Source: Caenibius tardaugens NBRC 16725 (lineage in GTDB: Bacteria > Pseudomonadota > Alphaproteobacteria > Sphingomonadales > Sphingomonadaceae). From it: a stretch of 64,000 nucleotides of DNA. The notes under the pieces are model-generated. The model ran no database searches. It was not told the DNA's origin and was given only the letters and a program-made list of their open reading frames with translations. The stretch covers positions 1,426,001 to 1,490,000 of the forward strand of contig NZ_CP034179.1 of NCBI RefSeq assembly GCF_003860345.1. The letters run 5' to 3'. This document shows, piece by piece, positions 33,159-42,882 of this stretch; positions within the stretch are counted from its first letter, which is position 1; each line of letters begins with the position of its first letter. The position numbers and the translations under genes are program-made.

Positions 33159-35444
33159 TCACCAGTTGAAGCGGAAGGACAGGCCGTATTCGCGCGGGGC
33201 CTTGTAGGCGACTTGCGAAAACAGGCCGGTGTTCCAGGTGGCCGCTTCAACATAGCGTTTGTCGAACAGGTTGTTGCCCCACAGTTCGATCGACCAGCGT
33301 TCGTTTTCCGGTTTCCAGCCAATATTGGCACGGACCAGATGCGTCGGCTGAATGTGGACAATCGGGGTGTTCGTCAGGCCCTGCAGGAACTTGGACGCGG
33401 TGTAGGAATAACCGGCCCCCATCGTGGCCGTGCCGCCGAACAGGGCGAACTCATAGGTCGCACCCAGCGTCGCCGCCCATTTGGGCGAGTTCTGCAAACG
33501 ATAGCCCTTGAGATCGTCATAATCGCCGGTGAGCGAATTGAAGAACAGGAACTTGTCGTACTTCGCATCGAGATAGGCCAGCGTGCCGTTCAGCGTCAGC
33601 CCATCCACCGGCAGAGCGGTCACTTCCAGTTCGAAGCCCTTGATGGTGGATTGCGCGGCATTGAAGATCGAGGTGCCGATCTGGGTCGGGCCATCGCCGT
33701 CCAGAATGTAGTTTTGCGTGACCTGCATGTCCTTGTAGATCGTGTAGAACAACGACAGGTTGGTGCGCAGGCGGCGATCGAACCAGTCCGCTTTCAGACC
33801 GGCTTCGAAGGTGTCCACCGTTTCCGGGCCGTATGGTCCGATATCCTGCGGTTGGGAAATCCGGCCGACGAAGCCGCCCGATTTGAACCCGCGGGCATAA
33901 TAGCCATAGAGCAGCAGGTCATCGCTCGCCTTGTAGTCGAAGCCGAGCTTCCACCCCAGCTTGTCCCACGACTTCTTGCGCTTGACATCGAAGCCGCCAA
34001 TCGACGGCGAACCGAAGAACTGACCCGGACCATCCGGATTGAGGAAATTCTCCGTCCCCGCCAGCATTTCGGTTTCTTCGTGCGTATAACGGATACCGCC
34101 CTGCAGGCGCAGCTTGTCAGACACATCGATAAAGGTCTGCGCGAACAGCGAGCCCGACCAGTTGTCCTGTTTCTGCGTGTTGACCTGGCTGAAACCCGGC
34201 GACGCGAATTCGAGGATCAGGCTGGCGAAGTGATCGTAATGGGTCTTGAGATAGAACCCGCCCAGCAGAACGTTGATGGAATCGTTGAGATCGACCGATG
34301 TCCGCAGTTCCTGGCTCAGTTGCCAGCCCTTGGTGTGGCGATAGGTATCGAGCTGGAACGCCGGATTGGCCGTGGCATCGTTGTCGGTATATTCCAGCAG
34401 ATCGAAATGCTTGTACCCGGTGATCGCGGTCAGATCGCCAATCCCGGTGTTATCCCAGTCGATCGTCAAAGTCGCGCGATAGGTATCCATGTTCCCGATA
34501 TCGGGGACCGAACTGTTCGCCGAATAATACTTGTTCGGGGCCTTGCAGGGCGCTGTCGTGGACCGGCATGGGCTTTGGTACATCGGCAGCTTCTGGCCCG
34601 GATAGACCGTGCCCGGGGCGGCATAGAGGAGATCCCCCGGAACCGACCCGTTGACGACCACCGGCGCGCCATTGCGGGCGCGGCCATATTCGCCCGACAG
34701 GGTGATGTTCAGATCGGAAGTCGGCGTATACTTCAGATAGCCGCGCACCGCCGTGACATTGCGGCTGCCCATGTCCGAACCGTCGACGATGTTGGTATAG
34801 AAGCCATCGCGGCTGCTGTGCATGACGGCCACCTTCGCCGCCAGCACATCCTCGACCACCGGAACATCGATCGCCGCCTTGACGTCAATACGATCATAAT
34901 TGCCGATGGTCACTTCGGCCTTGCCCCCGAATTCACCGGTGGGCTGGGCCGTGCTGACATTGACAACCCCGCCCGTGGTATTCGCGCCGAACAGCGTCCC
35001 CTGCGGGCCGCGCAGCACTTCCACCCGGTCGACATCGAACAGGTCCAGCAAGGCGCCCATGGAGAAGTACTGCGGCACCCCGTCCTGAACGATCGACACC
35101 GTGTTGCCGGCGAACGGATCGGGTTCGATCACGCCAATACCGCGAATGGTGAAAACGGCGCTGTTCGGCGTATTGGTGAAATTGTTGATCTGAATATTGG
35201 GCACCGTGCCCTGCAGATCCTTGAGGCTGGTTGCATGGAGACTGTCGACCATCGCGCCCGACACCGCCGACACGGATATCGGCACATCCTGCAAACTTTC
35301 CGCCCGTTTTTGCGCGGTCACGACAATTTCCTGCAAACCGCCGCCTGACGATACCGGTTCGCTGGCTTCCTGCGCCATTGCCGGGCTGGCCATCAATGCC
35401 GCGAGGGCGATAGCGGAACTGTAACAGTAACGTTGCGGATGCAT
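33159..35444 (-). CDS. TonB-dependent receptor
   Basis: 761 residues from the ATG at 35444, which has GAGAGGAA upstream and starts a signal peptide (ending SPAMAQ); the frame is open to 35681 without support. Plug start EIVVTAQKRAESLQDVPIS, then GPQGTLFGANTTGGVV, barrel ending YGLSFRFNW. Paralogue of the receptor at 56456-58693 (shared VTIGNY, RARNGAPVVVN/RGRNDGPVVVN). It has the same kind of neighbour, a SnoaL-like gene and a TetR gene, here on the opposite strand. Likely takes up the substrate of the oxidoreductases downstream. Confidence 0.93.
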   Translation of the reverse strand: MHPQRYCYSSAIALAALMASPAMAQEASEPVSSGGGLQEIVVTAQKRAESLQDVPISVSAVSGAMVDSLHATSLKDLQGTVPNIQINNFTNTPNSAVFTIRGIGVIEPDPFAGNTVSIVQDGVPQYFSMGALLDLFDVDRVEVLRGPQGTLFGANTTGGVVNVSTAQPTGEFGGKAEVTIGNYDRIDVKAAIDVPVVEDVLAAKVAVMHSSRDGFYTNIVDGSDMGSRNVTAVRGYLKYTPTSDLNITLSGEYGRARNGAPVVVNGSVPGDLLYAAPGTVYPGQKLPMYQSPCRSTTAPCKAPNKYYSANSSVPDIGNMDTYRATLTIDWDNTGIGDLTAITGYKHFDLLEYTDNDATANPAFQLDTYRHTKGWQLSQELRTSVDLNDSINVLLGGFYLKTHYDHFASLILEFASPGFSQVNTQKQDNWSGSLFAQTFIDVSDKLRLQGGIRYTHEETEMLAGTENFLNPDGPGQFFGSPSIGGFDVKRKKSWDKLGWKLGFDYKASDDLLLYGYYARGFKSGGFVGRISQPQDIGPYGPETVDTFEAGLKADWFDRRLRTNLSLFYTIYKDMQVTQNYILDGDGPTQIGTSIFNAAQSTIKGFELEVTALPVDGLTLNGTLAYLDAKYDKFLFFNSLTGDYDDLKGYRLQNSPKWAATLGATYEFALFGGTATMGAGYSYTASKFLQGLTNTPIVHIQPTHLVRANIGWKPENERWSIELWGNNLFDKRYVEAATWNTGLFSQVAYKAPREYGLSFRFNW

Positions 35445-35826
35445 TCGGCTTCCTCTCCACATGCCATGGAACCGCGCTGCTGCGCGAGAATGCCGACCGG
35501 CCATGCGCTGTTCGTCACTGCGCACAACGTCGGACGCTTCCTGTTCCAACTGGCGTTGCGTTCGGGCTCGCGCCCGAAACTCCCAAAATACTTTTATTTC
35601 AGATGCATAATGCAAAAAACATCGCTCTGATCGCCTCATGATACAGACCGGCGCTTTCGCTCCCACTCTCCTTTTGATCACCTTGACCTGCTATTTTTTT
35701 AGTGAAACATTGTCTTATAAAAATCTTCACACGAGTCATGTGACTGATTTATCCGGTCGCCGTTTCCCGTCGTGGCAGCACCGCGGCAGGCCCGGCATCC
35801 CGTTCCCGGTGAGAGGAGAAGGAAGA
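35445..35826. promoter_or_regulatory. divergent intergenic region with palindromes
   Basis: 382 bases between the receptor and the SnoaL-like gene, with an AT-rich core around 35590-35740. Two small palindromes stand out: TGCATAATGCA (35604-35614) and AGTCATGTGACT (35734-35745, 5-base arms around TG). Both are candidate sites for the TetR regulator encoded at 36377. No gene seen. Confidence 0.45.
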
Positions 35827-36282
35827 ATGCGATCTGTAAAAGTACCCGTCGAAGAACGCTTCGAACTGGAAGATGCGCTGATCAACTACTGCACCATGGT
35901 GGATTCGCTGTCGGACATCGACGGGATCGTCGATTGCTTTGCCGACGATGCGATTCTCGATCTCTCGGGATTGCAGCTTGATGTCTACCAAGGATCGGAT
36001 GCCATTCGCGGATTCTACGCGAAAGTTTTCGAAACCATGAGCCATCACATGCACACGATGAGCAATTTCTACGTGACAGCGTATGACGGTGATACGGCCA
36101 GCATTCGCGCCTATATCGCCGGGATGGGCCGGTCGCAGACGGGGACCGATGTGCTGGTGCACGTCTATTACGATCTCGATCTGGAAAAATCGGCCGACGG
36201 GGAATGGCGCTTCACACGTTTCTACGAAGCGCCGCAATTGCCGATGCCCGCATCGGTTACCGCAGTCCACGCACACGCCTGA
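35827..36282 (+). CDS. SnoaL-like (NTF2-fold) protein
   Basis: 151 residues, ATG at 35827 after AGGAGAAGGAAG. NTF2-like fold: helix LEDALINYCTMVDSL, CFADDAILDLSG, GSDAIRGFYAKVF, MSHHMHTMSNF, IRAYIAGMGR, RFTRFYEAPQLPMP. The family includes polyketide cyclases, dehydratases, isomerases and the small subunits of ring-hydroxylating dioxygenases. A clear paralogue lies at 55140-55586, next to a Rieske oxygenase (shared YC..VD.L.D, MSHH.H..SNF, AY..GMGR). Function unassigned. Confidence 0.85.
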   Translation: MRSVKVPVEERFELEDALINYCTMVDSLSDIDGIVDCFADDAILDLSGLQLDVYQGSDAIRGFYAKVFETMSHHMHTMSNFYVTAYDGDTASIRAYIAGMGRSQTGTDVLVHVYYDLDLEKSADGEWRFTRFYEAPQLPMPASVTAVHAHA

Positions 36283-36376
36283 CCTGTCGCACCGGGCCGG
36301 GCCTGTGCGCCCGGCTCGCCACGACCCGGAACATGCGTTATCCGGTGGCGCAACAACGCTTGCAGGAGAAGAACGC

Positions 36377-36973
36377 TTGCCCCGGAAAGTGGATCACGAG
36401 GAACGAAGGCTGGCGATCGCCGCCATCGTCGAACAACTGGTCTACGAACGGGGCGTGGAAGCGCTGACCATCCGTGACATCAGCGAAAAAGTGGGCATCA
36501 GTACGACTGTCGTGTCCCACTACTTCCGCAGCAAGCTCGATATCCTGATCTTCACCCACCAGACCGCACGCAGCCGTACCGAGAAGACACTGCAGGACGC
36601 GCTCGACCGCGGCAAAAGCCTGGGCGCGTGCCTCGAAATCCTGCTCCCCACCACGGAAGAACGGTGGCGTGACTGGCACACCTTTTTTGCGTTCTGGGGC
36701 ATGGCGCCGGAAAACCCGTCGGTAAGCGACGAATGGTCTGCGGGCACGTCGGGCGCCAACACGCTGTTCGCAAAAATCGTCATGCGCGCGCAGGAAATCG
36801 GTGCGATCGACCCCGCGATTGATCCGCGCGCCGCCGCCACAGAAATTCAGGTCTATATCAATGGGATCGCGACGCTGGTCGCACAGGATCGCAAGGCCTG
36901 GCCGGCAAAGCGCCAGAAACAGATGCTACACGATCTGTTGTCCAGCAACCTGGCCCGGCCTCGTCCCGAATAG
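36377..36973 (+). CDS. TetR-family transcriptional regulator
   Basis: 198 residues. TTG start at 36377: AGGAGA is 7 bases upstream and it gives the natural N-terminus (MPRKVDHEERRLAIAAIVEQL); no ATG fits. Helix-turn-helix VEALTIRDISEKVGISTTVVSHYFRSKLDIL, then a helical ligand-binding domain. The betI-like layout suggests control of the preceding SnoaL gene and the divergent TonB receptor. Effector unknown. Confidence 0.85.
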   Translation: MPRKVDHEERRLAIAAIVEQLVYERGVEALTIRDISEKVGISTTVVSHYFRSKLDILIFTHQTARSRTEKTLQDALDRGKSLGACLEILLPTTEERWRDWHTFFAFWGMAPENPSVSDEWSAGTSGANTLFAKIVMRAQEIGAIDPAIDPRAAATEIQVYINGIATLVAQDRKAWPAKRQKQMLHDLLSSNLARPRPE

Positions 36974-37013
36974 ACGGATCGGGCAACCGGGCGGGTGTCC
37001 GCCGCATAGAATA

Positions 37014-37043
37014 AGGGTCGGACCATTTAACCGGCCCGACCCT
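37014..37043. terminator. bidirectional terminator-like hairpin
   Basis: Stem AGGGTCGG/CCGACCCT (37014-37021 with 37036-37043), extendable by CC/GG after one mismatch, between the convergent TetR and amidohydrolase stops. No strong T run. Confidence 0.6.
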
Positions 37044-37081
37044 CAAGCATTCGTCATGACGCGGCACGATACCGCGCGGCT

Positions 37082-38827
37082 TTATTCGGCGGCTGCAACC
37101 TGCGCCAGTTGATCGTTGGCGACCGGGCTCAGGAACTGGCCCGGCATTTCGCCCGTGAACTTCTTGCCATCGAACGTCACCACGCCGTTGACAATCGTCA
37201 GGCGCATCGGTGCCGGTTCGCGGGTGAAGCGCCACGTGTGGCCACCCTTGCCATCGGGAACGTCAAACGCCTTGATCATGTCGCGACGCTTGATCTCGTC
37301 CAGCTTGAACACGGTGATATCCGCGCGCTTGCCAACTTTCAGTTCCCCGCGATCGGTCAACCCGAAGAAGTTCATCAGCTTGCCGGTGAGGATATGCACG
37401 GCCTGTTCGAGGCTGATGCGCTTGTCCTGCATCACGTATTTGGTGATGAGTTCGACGTTCTCGCCGCCGCCACACAGCATCTGGCCATGGGCACCGGCAT
37501 CGGTGACATTGCCGACCGACATCGGGTTGGTCATCCAGCGGGTCGTCATTTCCTCATCCTTGGGGAATGGCGACATGTGGACGGTCGAGAGGATCCCGTT
37601 CTCGAGAATCCATTGCGCCATGGCATCGCTGCGATGCAGGCCACGGCTTTCGGCGAATTCGGCCAAGGTAATATTGACCGGGCCAACGCCGTTATCGGAA
37701 TTGATCAGTTCCAGACGCTGCGGGTTGTTCATCGGGGCCCATTGCCAAGCTTTGGTGTCCCAGCTTTCGCGGGCGCGGGCGCGCCATTCGGGATCGGCCA
37801 GCAGGCGACGCTTTTCTTCGTGATCGTCCGCCATCACCACTTCGTGCCAGACGTAGTCGTTCGACTGGGCGAAGATCAGCGATTTGACGATCGACAGGAC
37901 GTTGGTCGGCGCGACATGCGATGCGGTCGGCCAGATGTCATAGCCTTCGGCCTGCATCTCGATCATGCGGTTTTCAAGCGGTCCGGCCAGATCCTTCTGG
38001 AAGTCGAGCGTGGCGATCGTACCCGCCGTCTGGATGCGCAGCTTGCGCCCTTTGGTGAGGCGGGCGACGCGTTCGAGCATCTGCGGTGCGGTCTTGCGCG
38101 TGAAGATGTCCAGAATGACCTGATAGCTGACGCCTTCATAGCGTTCGAGAACATCGAACAGCGCTTCGAATTCGGCATCGTCAGCCAGCAGGGTCGGCAC
38201 CGGACGATCGGAACCATCGTGGTCGAACAGGTTGTCCGACATGCCGAGCGCACCGGCGGCCAGAGCATCGTCGAGCAGTTCGGCCATCTTGGCGATTTCA
38301 GCCGGCGTGGCCGCACGGTCCCATGCCTCAAGGCCGAGCACGGCAAGGCGCAGCGCCAGATGGCCGACAAAGGCGGCATAGTTGGCCGGCACGCGGACAT
38401 GCTTGATCATCGAGGTCTTGTATTCCGACCACTTTTCCCAATCCCACGGCAGGTTCTGGAGGAACGGACCTTCCGGAATATCTTCGAAGAAGGCGAAAAT
38501 CTTGACCATCTCGTTGCGTGCGGCTTCCTCGCGCGAGATCGGCGCCGCCGAAAAACCGCAGTTACCCATGATGATCGAGGTCACCCCGTAACCGGGCAGC
38601 GGATCGAGATCGTTCTGCCACCACATCGTGGCGTCATAGTGGGTGTGGCTTTCGACGAAGCCGGGCGTGACGTAGCAATCGTCCGCGAAGTACACTTTTT
38701 CACCATCGGGGCGCAGATCCTCGCCAATTTCCGCGATGATCCCATCCTTGACCCGGACGTCTGCCTTATACGCAGCCGCCCCCGTTCCATCGACGACGGT
38801 ACCGCCCTTGATCAGCAAATCAGACAT
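37082..38827 (-). CDS. amidohydrolase, N-acyl-D-amino-acid deacylase family
   Basis: 581 residues. Amidohydrolase superfamily: MSDLLIKGGTVVDGTG, metal site GFVESHTHYDA near residue 60, and the D-aminoacylase Cys ligand region IIMGNCGFSAAP; NVTDAGAHGQ supplies the catalytic Asp region and HILTGKLMNFFGLTDRGELKVGKRADITVF is the usual C-terminal return to the beta-sandwich. Family members deacylate N-acyl-D-amino acids, but close catabolic-cluster homologues have unassigned substrates. GGGAGAG precedes the ATG. Transcribed alone from a 250-base upstream region. Confidence 0.88.
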   Translation of the reverse strand: MSDLLIKGGTVVDGTGAAAYKADVRVKDGIIAEIGEDLRPDGEKVYFADDCYVTPGFVESHTHYDATMWWQNDLDPLPGYGVTSIIMGNCGFSAAPISREEAARNEMVKIFAFFEDIPEGPFLQNLPWDWEKWSEYKTSMIKHVRVPANYAAFVGHLALRLAVLGLEAWDRAATPAEIAKMAELLDDALAAGALGMSDNLFDHDGSDRPVPTLLADDAEFEALFDVLERYEGVSYQVILDIFTRKTAPQMLERVARLTKGRKLRIQTAGTIATLDFQKDLAGPLENRMIEMQAEGYDIWPTASHVAPTNVLSIVKSLIFAQSNDYVWHEVVMADDHEEKRRLLADPEWRARARESWDTKAWQWAPMNNPQRLELINSDNGVGPVNITLAEFAESRGLHRSDAMAQWILENGILSTVHMSPFPKDEEMTTRWMTNPMSVGNVTDAGAHGQMLCGGGENVELITKYVMQDKRISLEQAVHILTGKLMNFFGLTDRGELKVGKRADITVFKLDEIKRRDMIKAFDVPDGKGGHTWRFTREPAPMRLTIVNGVVTFDGKKFTGEMPGQFLSPVANDQLAQVAAAE

Positions 38828-39077
38828 TTTTCAACTCTCCCAACTGAACTGTTTTGTGTGTTCTGTTCGTTCATCCGCAGGCTGCACATTCGTCTCCGCA
38901 GAATCTGCGTGAATCTGTGCGTCCGCGTTTTCGGTACGGGAGTGTATCTTTAGACTCAGGTCTGCACAAGCTTCTGTGCATTTACGCAGTGTTAATCCAA
39001 ATGCGATGATCGAGCGGCATCGCGCCCCCCTCGATCATCCCGTTCCCGCCTGCTGTCAGAGATGGCCTGGAAGTGGC
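38828..39077. promoter_or_regulatory. intergenic region upstream of the amidohydrolase
   Basis: 250 bases holding the amidohydrolase promoter and the 3' flank of the lpd gene. Contains the palindrome CGCAGAATCTGCG (38897-38909) and an inverted repeat TGCACA/TGTGCA (38963-38980), either of which might be an operator or weak terminator. No gene seen. Confidence 0.4.
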
Positions 39078-40490
39078 CTAGAAGTGGATCGCGCGTCCAT
39101 AGGCGGACAGGACGCTTTCGTGCATCATTTCGCTGAGTGTGGGGTGTGCGAAGACGGTCTGGATCAGTTCGGCCTCGGTCGTCTCCAACTGCTTGCCCAC
39201 GACATAGCCCTGGATCAGTTCGGTCACTTCCGCACCGATCATATGCGCGCCCAGCAGTTCGCCGGTCTTCGCATCGAACACCGTCTTGATGAACCCTTCC
39301 GGCTCGCCCAGCGCGATCGCCTTGCCATTGCCGATAAACGGGAAGTTGCCCACTTTGACGTCGTAGCCCGCATCCTTCGCTTTCGCTTCGGTCAGCCCGA
39401 CAGAGGCAATCTGCGGATGGCAATAAGTGCAGCCCGGAATGTTGTTCCGGTCCAGCCCATGCGGATGGACATCCTTGTTGCCCAGTTCCTGCGCAATCGC
39501 TTCGGCCGCCGTCACCCCTTCATGGCTGGCCTTGTGCGCCAGCCAGGGGCCCGGCACGCAATCGCCAATCGCCCACAGGCCCTGCACGCCCGTGCGGCCA
39601 TAATCGTCAATCTGGATAAACCCGCGGTCCAGCTTCACACCCAGCTGCTCCAGCCCGATGTTTTCCGTATTCGGCTGAATACCCACCGCCACAATCACAT
39701 GGCTGTATGTGGATGTCTCGACCTTGCCGTCCTTGCCCTTGATCCGGGCAGTCACCCCTTTGGCATCGGCCTTCAGGTCTTCCAGCGCGGCCCCCGTCTG
39801 GATCGTGATGCCCTGCTTGGTCAGCGCCTTTTCCAGAAAGGCCGACACATCGGCATCTTCCACCGGCACGATCCGGTCCATCATTTCCACAACTGTCACT
39901 TCCGCGCCGATATCGTTGTAGAAGCTGGCAAATTCGATCCCGATCGCACCCGAACCGATCACCAGCAGCTTGCCCGGCATTTCAGGGGGCGTCATCGCAT
40001 GACGATAGGTCCACACCCGCTGGCCATCGGCCGGGGCAAACGGCAGATCGCGCGCCCGTGCGCCCGTGGCCACGATGATGTGTTTGGCGTTCAGCGTTTC
40101 GCTGCCCTTCTCGCCCTTCACCGCAAGCTGGCCAGGGCCGACCAGCGTACCTTCGCCCATATGGACGGTGATCTTGTTCTTCTTCATCAGGTGTGTGACG
40201 CCCTGATTGAGCTGTTTGGCCACCCCGCGCGAACGCTTCACAATGGCCGCCAGATCGGCCGTGATATTGTCCGCCGCCAGACCATAGTCCTTGGCATGCT
40301 GCATCTGGTGAAACACTTCAGCCGAACGCAGCAGCGCCTTGGTCGGAATGCACCCCCAGTTCAGGCAAATGCCCCCAAGGTTCTCCCGCTCCACAATCGC
40401 CGTCTTCAAACCCAACTGCGCAGCACGAATCGCCGCTACATAGCCACCCGGGCCCGATCCCAGAACAATGACGTCATAGTCTGCACTCAC
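39078..40490 (-). CDS. lpdA: dihydrolipoyl dehydrogenase (E3)
   Basis: 470 residues from the GTG at 40490 (GGAGA 8 bases upstream; an ATG at 40505 lacks a site). Reoxidises dihydrolipoyl groups of E2 with NAD(+). FAD site YDVIVLGSGPGGYVA, redox disulfide GGICLNWGCIPTKALL, NAD site VIGSGAIGIEFASFY, WAIGDCVPGPWLAHKA and the C-terminal HPTLSEMMHES with the catalytic His. Last gene of the nine-gene operon, giving it its own E3. Confidence 0.95.
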   Translation of the reverse strand: MSADYDVIVLGSGPGGYVAAIRAAQLGLKTAIVERENLGGICLNWGCIPTKALLRSAEVFHQMQHAKDYGLAADNITADLAAIVKRSRGVAKQLNQGVTHLMKKNKITVHMGEGTLVGPGQLAVKGEKGSETLNAKHIIVATGARARDLPFAPADGQRVWTYRHAMTPPEMPGKLLVIGSGAIGIEFASFYNDIGAEVTVVEMMDRIVPVEDADVSAFLEKALTKQGITIQTGAALEDLKADAKGVTARIKGKDGKVETSTYSHVIVAVGIQPNTENIGLEQLGVKLDRGFIQIDDYGRTGVQGLWAIGDCVPGPWLAHKASHEGVTAAEAIAQELGNKDVHPHGLDRNNIPGCTYCHPQIASVGLTEAKAKDAGYDVKVGNFPFIGNGKAIALGEPEGFIKTVFDAKTGELLGAHMIGAEVTELIQGYVVGKQLETTEAELIQTVFAHPTLSEMMHESVLSAYGRAIHF

Positions 40491-40541
40491 TGCCGTTCTC
40501 CGCATCTGCCCGATAAACGGGAATTACCAACTACGCGCCCG

Positions 40542-41621
40542 TTATGCCCCGGCGCGGACGGCCTGCTGCCAGGCGATTTCCATCAGTTCAGGCAGGACTT
40601 CGACACGCCGGGCGGCCTGCGCGCTGGCTGCCGTGCCGCTGGCGACGCGCCCCTTGATACCGTGGAAAATCGCCGCGAGCCGGAAGAAATTGAATGCCAT
40701 ATAATAGTCGTAGCCGGGCATCGCATCCCGCCCGGTACGGCGGCAATAGGCGGCAAGATAGGCCGCCTCGTCCGGAATCCCGAGACCGGCGATGTCCGCG
40801 CCATAAAGGCCCGCCACGATATGCGGCGGCATCCGATACATCATCGCATGATAGGCAAAGTCTGCACCGGGATGGCCCAGCGTCGACAATTCCCAGTCCA
40901 GCACCGCCAGAACCCGCGGTTCCGATGGATGGAAGATCATGTTGTCGATCCGGAAATCGCCATGGATCACGCTGGCCGTATCGTCGTCTTGCGGCAGATT
41001 GGCCTGCAACCAGTCGATCAGGCGATTCATATTGGGATCGCGTCCGGCCGCTTCATCGGCGAAGTACTGCTGCGACCAGCGGTTGACCTGCCGCGCGAAA
41101 TAATTGCCCGGCTTGCCATAATCCCCCAGACCCGCCGCCTGATAATCCACGCTATGCAGGCGGGCGATCGTTGCATTCATGGCATCGAACAGCGCCGCGC
41201 GTTCCGCATTGCTGACGCCCGGCACAGTGGCGTCCCAGAATATCCGGCCTTCCACCATTTCCATGACGAAGAACCACGTGCCGATCACGCTGTCATCGGT
41301 GCACATGCCATAGACGCGCGCAACCGGAAAACCGGTGCCATGCAGCGCGCTGAGAACGCGGGCCTCACGCTCCACCGCGTGCGCGCCTTTCAGCAGTTGG
41401 CCCGTGGGCTTCTTGCGCAGGACATAGGATGCCCCCGGTGTGATCAGCTTGTAGGTCGGGTTCGATTGCCCGCCCTTGAACTGTTCGATCGTCAGCGGCC
41501 CAGCATAGCCTTCGACATTGTCGGACAGCCACGCCGCCAATGCCGCTTCATCGATCGCATAGCCTTCACGAACCGGCGTCGTGCCCGAATTGGCGGCCGC
41601 AGGATCGCCCTGTCCGCTCAT
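40542..41621 (-). CDS. APH-family phosphotransferase, ACAD10/11- or LvaA-like
   Basis: 359 residues. Aminoglycoside-phosphotransferase-fold kinase: nucleotide loop GGQSNPTYKLITPGASYVLRKKP (residues 50-72), catalytic VIHGDFRIDN (His220-Gly-Asp) and metal Asp in VLDWELSTLGHP (Asp242). Starts at 41621 overlapping the acyl-CoA dehydrogenase stop by ATGA. In animals ACAD10/11 fuse this kinase to an acyl-CoA dehydrogenase, and in Pseudomonas LvaA phosphorylates 4-hydroxyacyl-CoA; a similar role is likely here. Not expected to be an antibiotic-resistance kinase. Confidence 0.9.
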   Translation of the reverse strand: MSGQGDPAAANSGTTPVREGYAIDEAALAAWLSDNVEGYAGPLTIEQFKGGQSNPTYKLITPGASYVLRKKPTGQLLKGAHAVEREARVLSALHGTGFPVARVYGMCTDDSVIGTWFFVMEMVEGRIFWDATVPGVSNAERAALFDAMNATIARLHSVDYQAAGLGDYGKPGNYFARQVNRWSQQYFADEAAGRDPNMNRLIDWLQANLPQDDDTASVIHGDFRIDNMIFHPSEPRVLAVLDWELSTLGHPGADFAYHAMMYRMPPHIVAGLYGADIAGLGIPDEAAYLAAYCRRTGRDAMPGYDYYMAFNFFRLAAIFHGIKGRVASGTAASAQAARRVEVLPELMEIAWQQAVRAGA

Positions 41622-42793
41622 GCCAGCCCCTGTGCGTGCTTCCATTCGCGCTTTATCTTCTTGGCGAGGCTCCACTTGTGCACTTCGGTCGGGCCATCGT
41701 AGATGCGAAAGGCGCGGATTTCACGGAACACCTGTTCCACAATCGTCTGGTCGGTCACGCCCGTACCGCCCATCACCTGCACGCAGCGATCCGCGATGCG
41801 CATCAACGCTTCCGACACGGCAACCTTCGCCATCGAGCTTTCTTCCGTGCCCAGCGAACCGGTATCGAGCACTGCGGCGCACCAGTCGATCATCAATTCC
41901 GCCTGGCGCAGTTCGATCCTGTTTTCGGCCAGCATGAAGCCCACGCCTTCGTGATCGATCAGCGCCTTGCCGAAAGCCTGACGGCGGCAGGCATAATCGC
42001 TGGCGATCTCCTGCGCGCGAATACAGGCGCCAAGCCAGCGCATGCAGTGCGACAGCCGGGCCGGGCTGAGGCGGACTTGCGCATATTTGAACCCTTCGCC
42101 CGCTTCACCCAGCATCTGTTCGGGCGACACGCGCAGATTCTCGATCGTCAGCGTGGCATGGCCGCCGGGCATCGAACTGTCGATGGTGTTCGGTACATAG
42201 TCAATCGTGATCGCCGGATCGGGCAGGTCGACCAGAAACATGCACGCGCCTTCATCGGCCTTGGCCATGACAATGCCCACTTTGGCCCCGGCAAACCCGG
42301 TGATGAAGCTCTTGCGGCCATTGATGACCCATTCGTTGCCATCGCGGTGGCAGGTCGTCTTCATCATCGACGGGTCGGACCCTGCCCCACCCCAATCGGC
42401 GGGTTCTGTCATCAGGAACGCCGAACGGGCGCGCCCTTCGACCATCTGCTTGAGGAAGCGATCCTTCAACGCGGGGCTGCCGACATGCCCAAGCAAATAC
42501 ATATTGCCTTCGTCGGGCGCATTGGTGTTGCAGGCCAGCGGCCCGAGCGGCGACAGCCCGGAACGGATCAGCACCACAGCCGTTTCGCGCTGGGTCAGAT
42601 GGGTGCCATCAGGCAGAATATGCGGCGTCAGAACCCCGGCTTCGCGCGCCTTCGCCCGCATTTCCTGCACCAGTTCATCCATCGGCGCGCCATGGTGATC
42701 GCGCCGCGGGTCCCGTTCGTAAGGGATCACCACTGCGCGGACAAAGGCTTCAACCTTGTCCGCGAGTTCATAGGCCCGCGCAGAAATCGTCAT
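41618..42793 (-). CDS. acyl-CoA dehydrogenase-family protein, ACAD10/11 or LvaC type
   Basis: 391 residues, ATG at 42793. FAD/acyl-CoA features: SAFLMTEPADWGGAGSDP, WVINGRKSFITGF, QVMGGTGVTDQTIVEQVFREIR and the C-terminal YDGPTEVH, where the usual catalytic Glu is replaced by Asp as in ACAD10/11. Coupled by ATGA to the kinase gene. By analogy it would eliminate phosphate from a 4-phosphoacyl-CoA and rehydrate it to a 3-hydroxyacyl-CoA instead of simply desaturating; inference from context. Confidence 0.88.
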   Translation of the reverse strand: MTISARAYELADKVEAFVRAVVIPYERDPRRDHHGAPMDELVQEMRAKAREAGVLTPHILPDGTHLTQRETAVVLIRSGLSPLGPLACNTNAPDEGNMYLLGHVGSPALKDRFLKQMVEGRARSAFLMTEPADWGGAGSDPSMMKTTCHRDGNEWVINGRKSFITGFAGAKVGIVMAKADEGACMFLVDLPDPAITIDYVPNTIDSSMPGGHATLTIENLRVSPEQMLGEAGEGFKYAQVRLSPARLSHCMRWLGACIRAQEIASDYACRRQAFGKALIDHEGVGFMLAENRIELRQAELMIDWCAAVLDTGSLGTEESSMAKVAVSEALMRIADRCVQVMGGTGVTDQTIVEQVFREIRAFRIYDGPTEVHKWSLAKKIKREWKHAQGLA

Positions 42794-42882
42794 GTGATAG
42801 TCCTGTCTTTTTCCAATTGCCCCCGCGCGGCGACCTTATGGCCCTTCGTTGCCGCGAAAGGCCTGCGGGGAACCGTGCGCAA

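Noticed and set aside
40542-41621. Aminoglycoside-resistance phosphotransferase
   Set aside because: The fold is APH-like, but the ATGA coupling to an ACAD10/11-type dehydrogenase in a catabolic operon fits the acyl-CoA kinase group instead.
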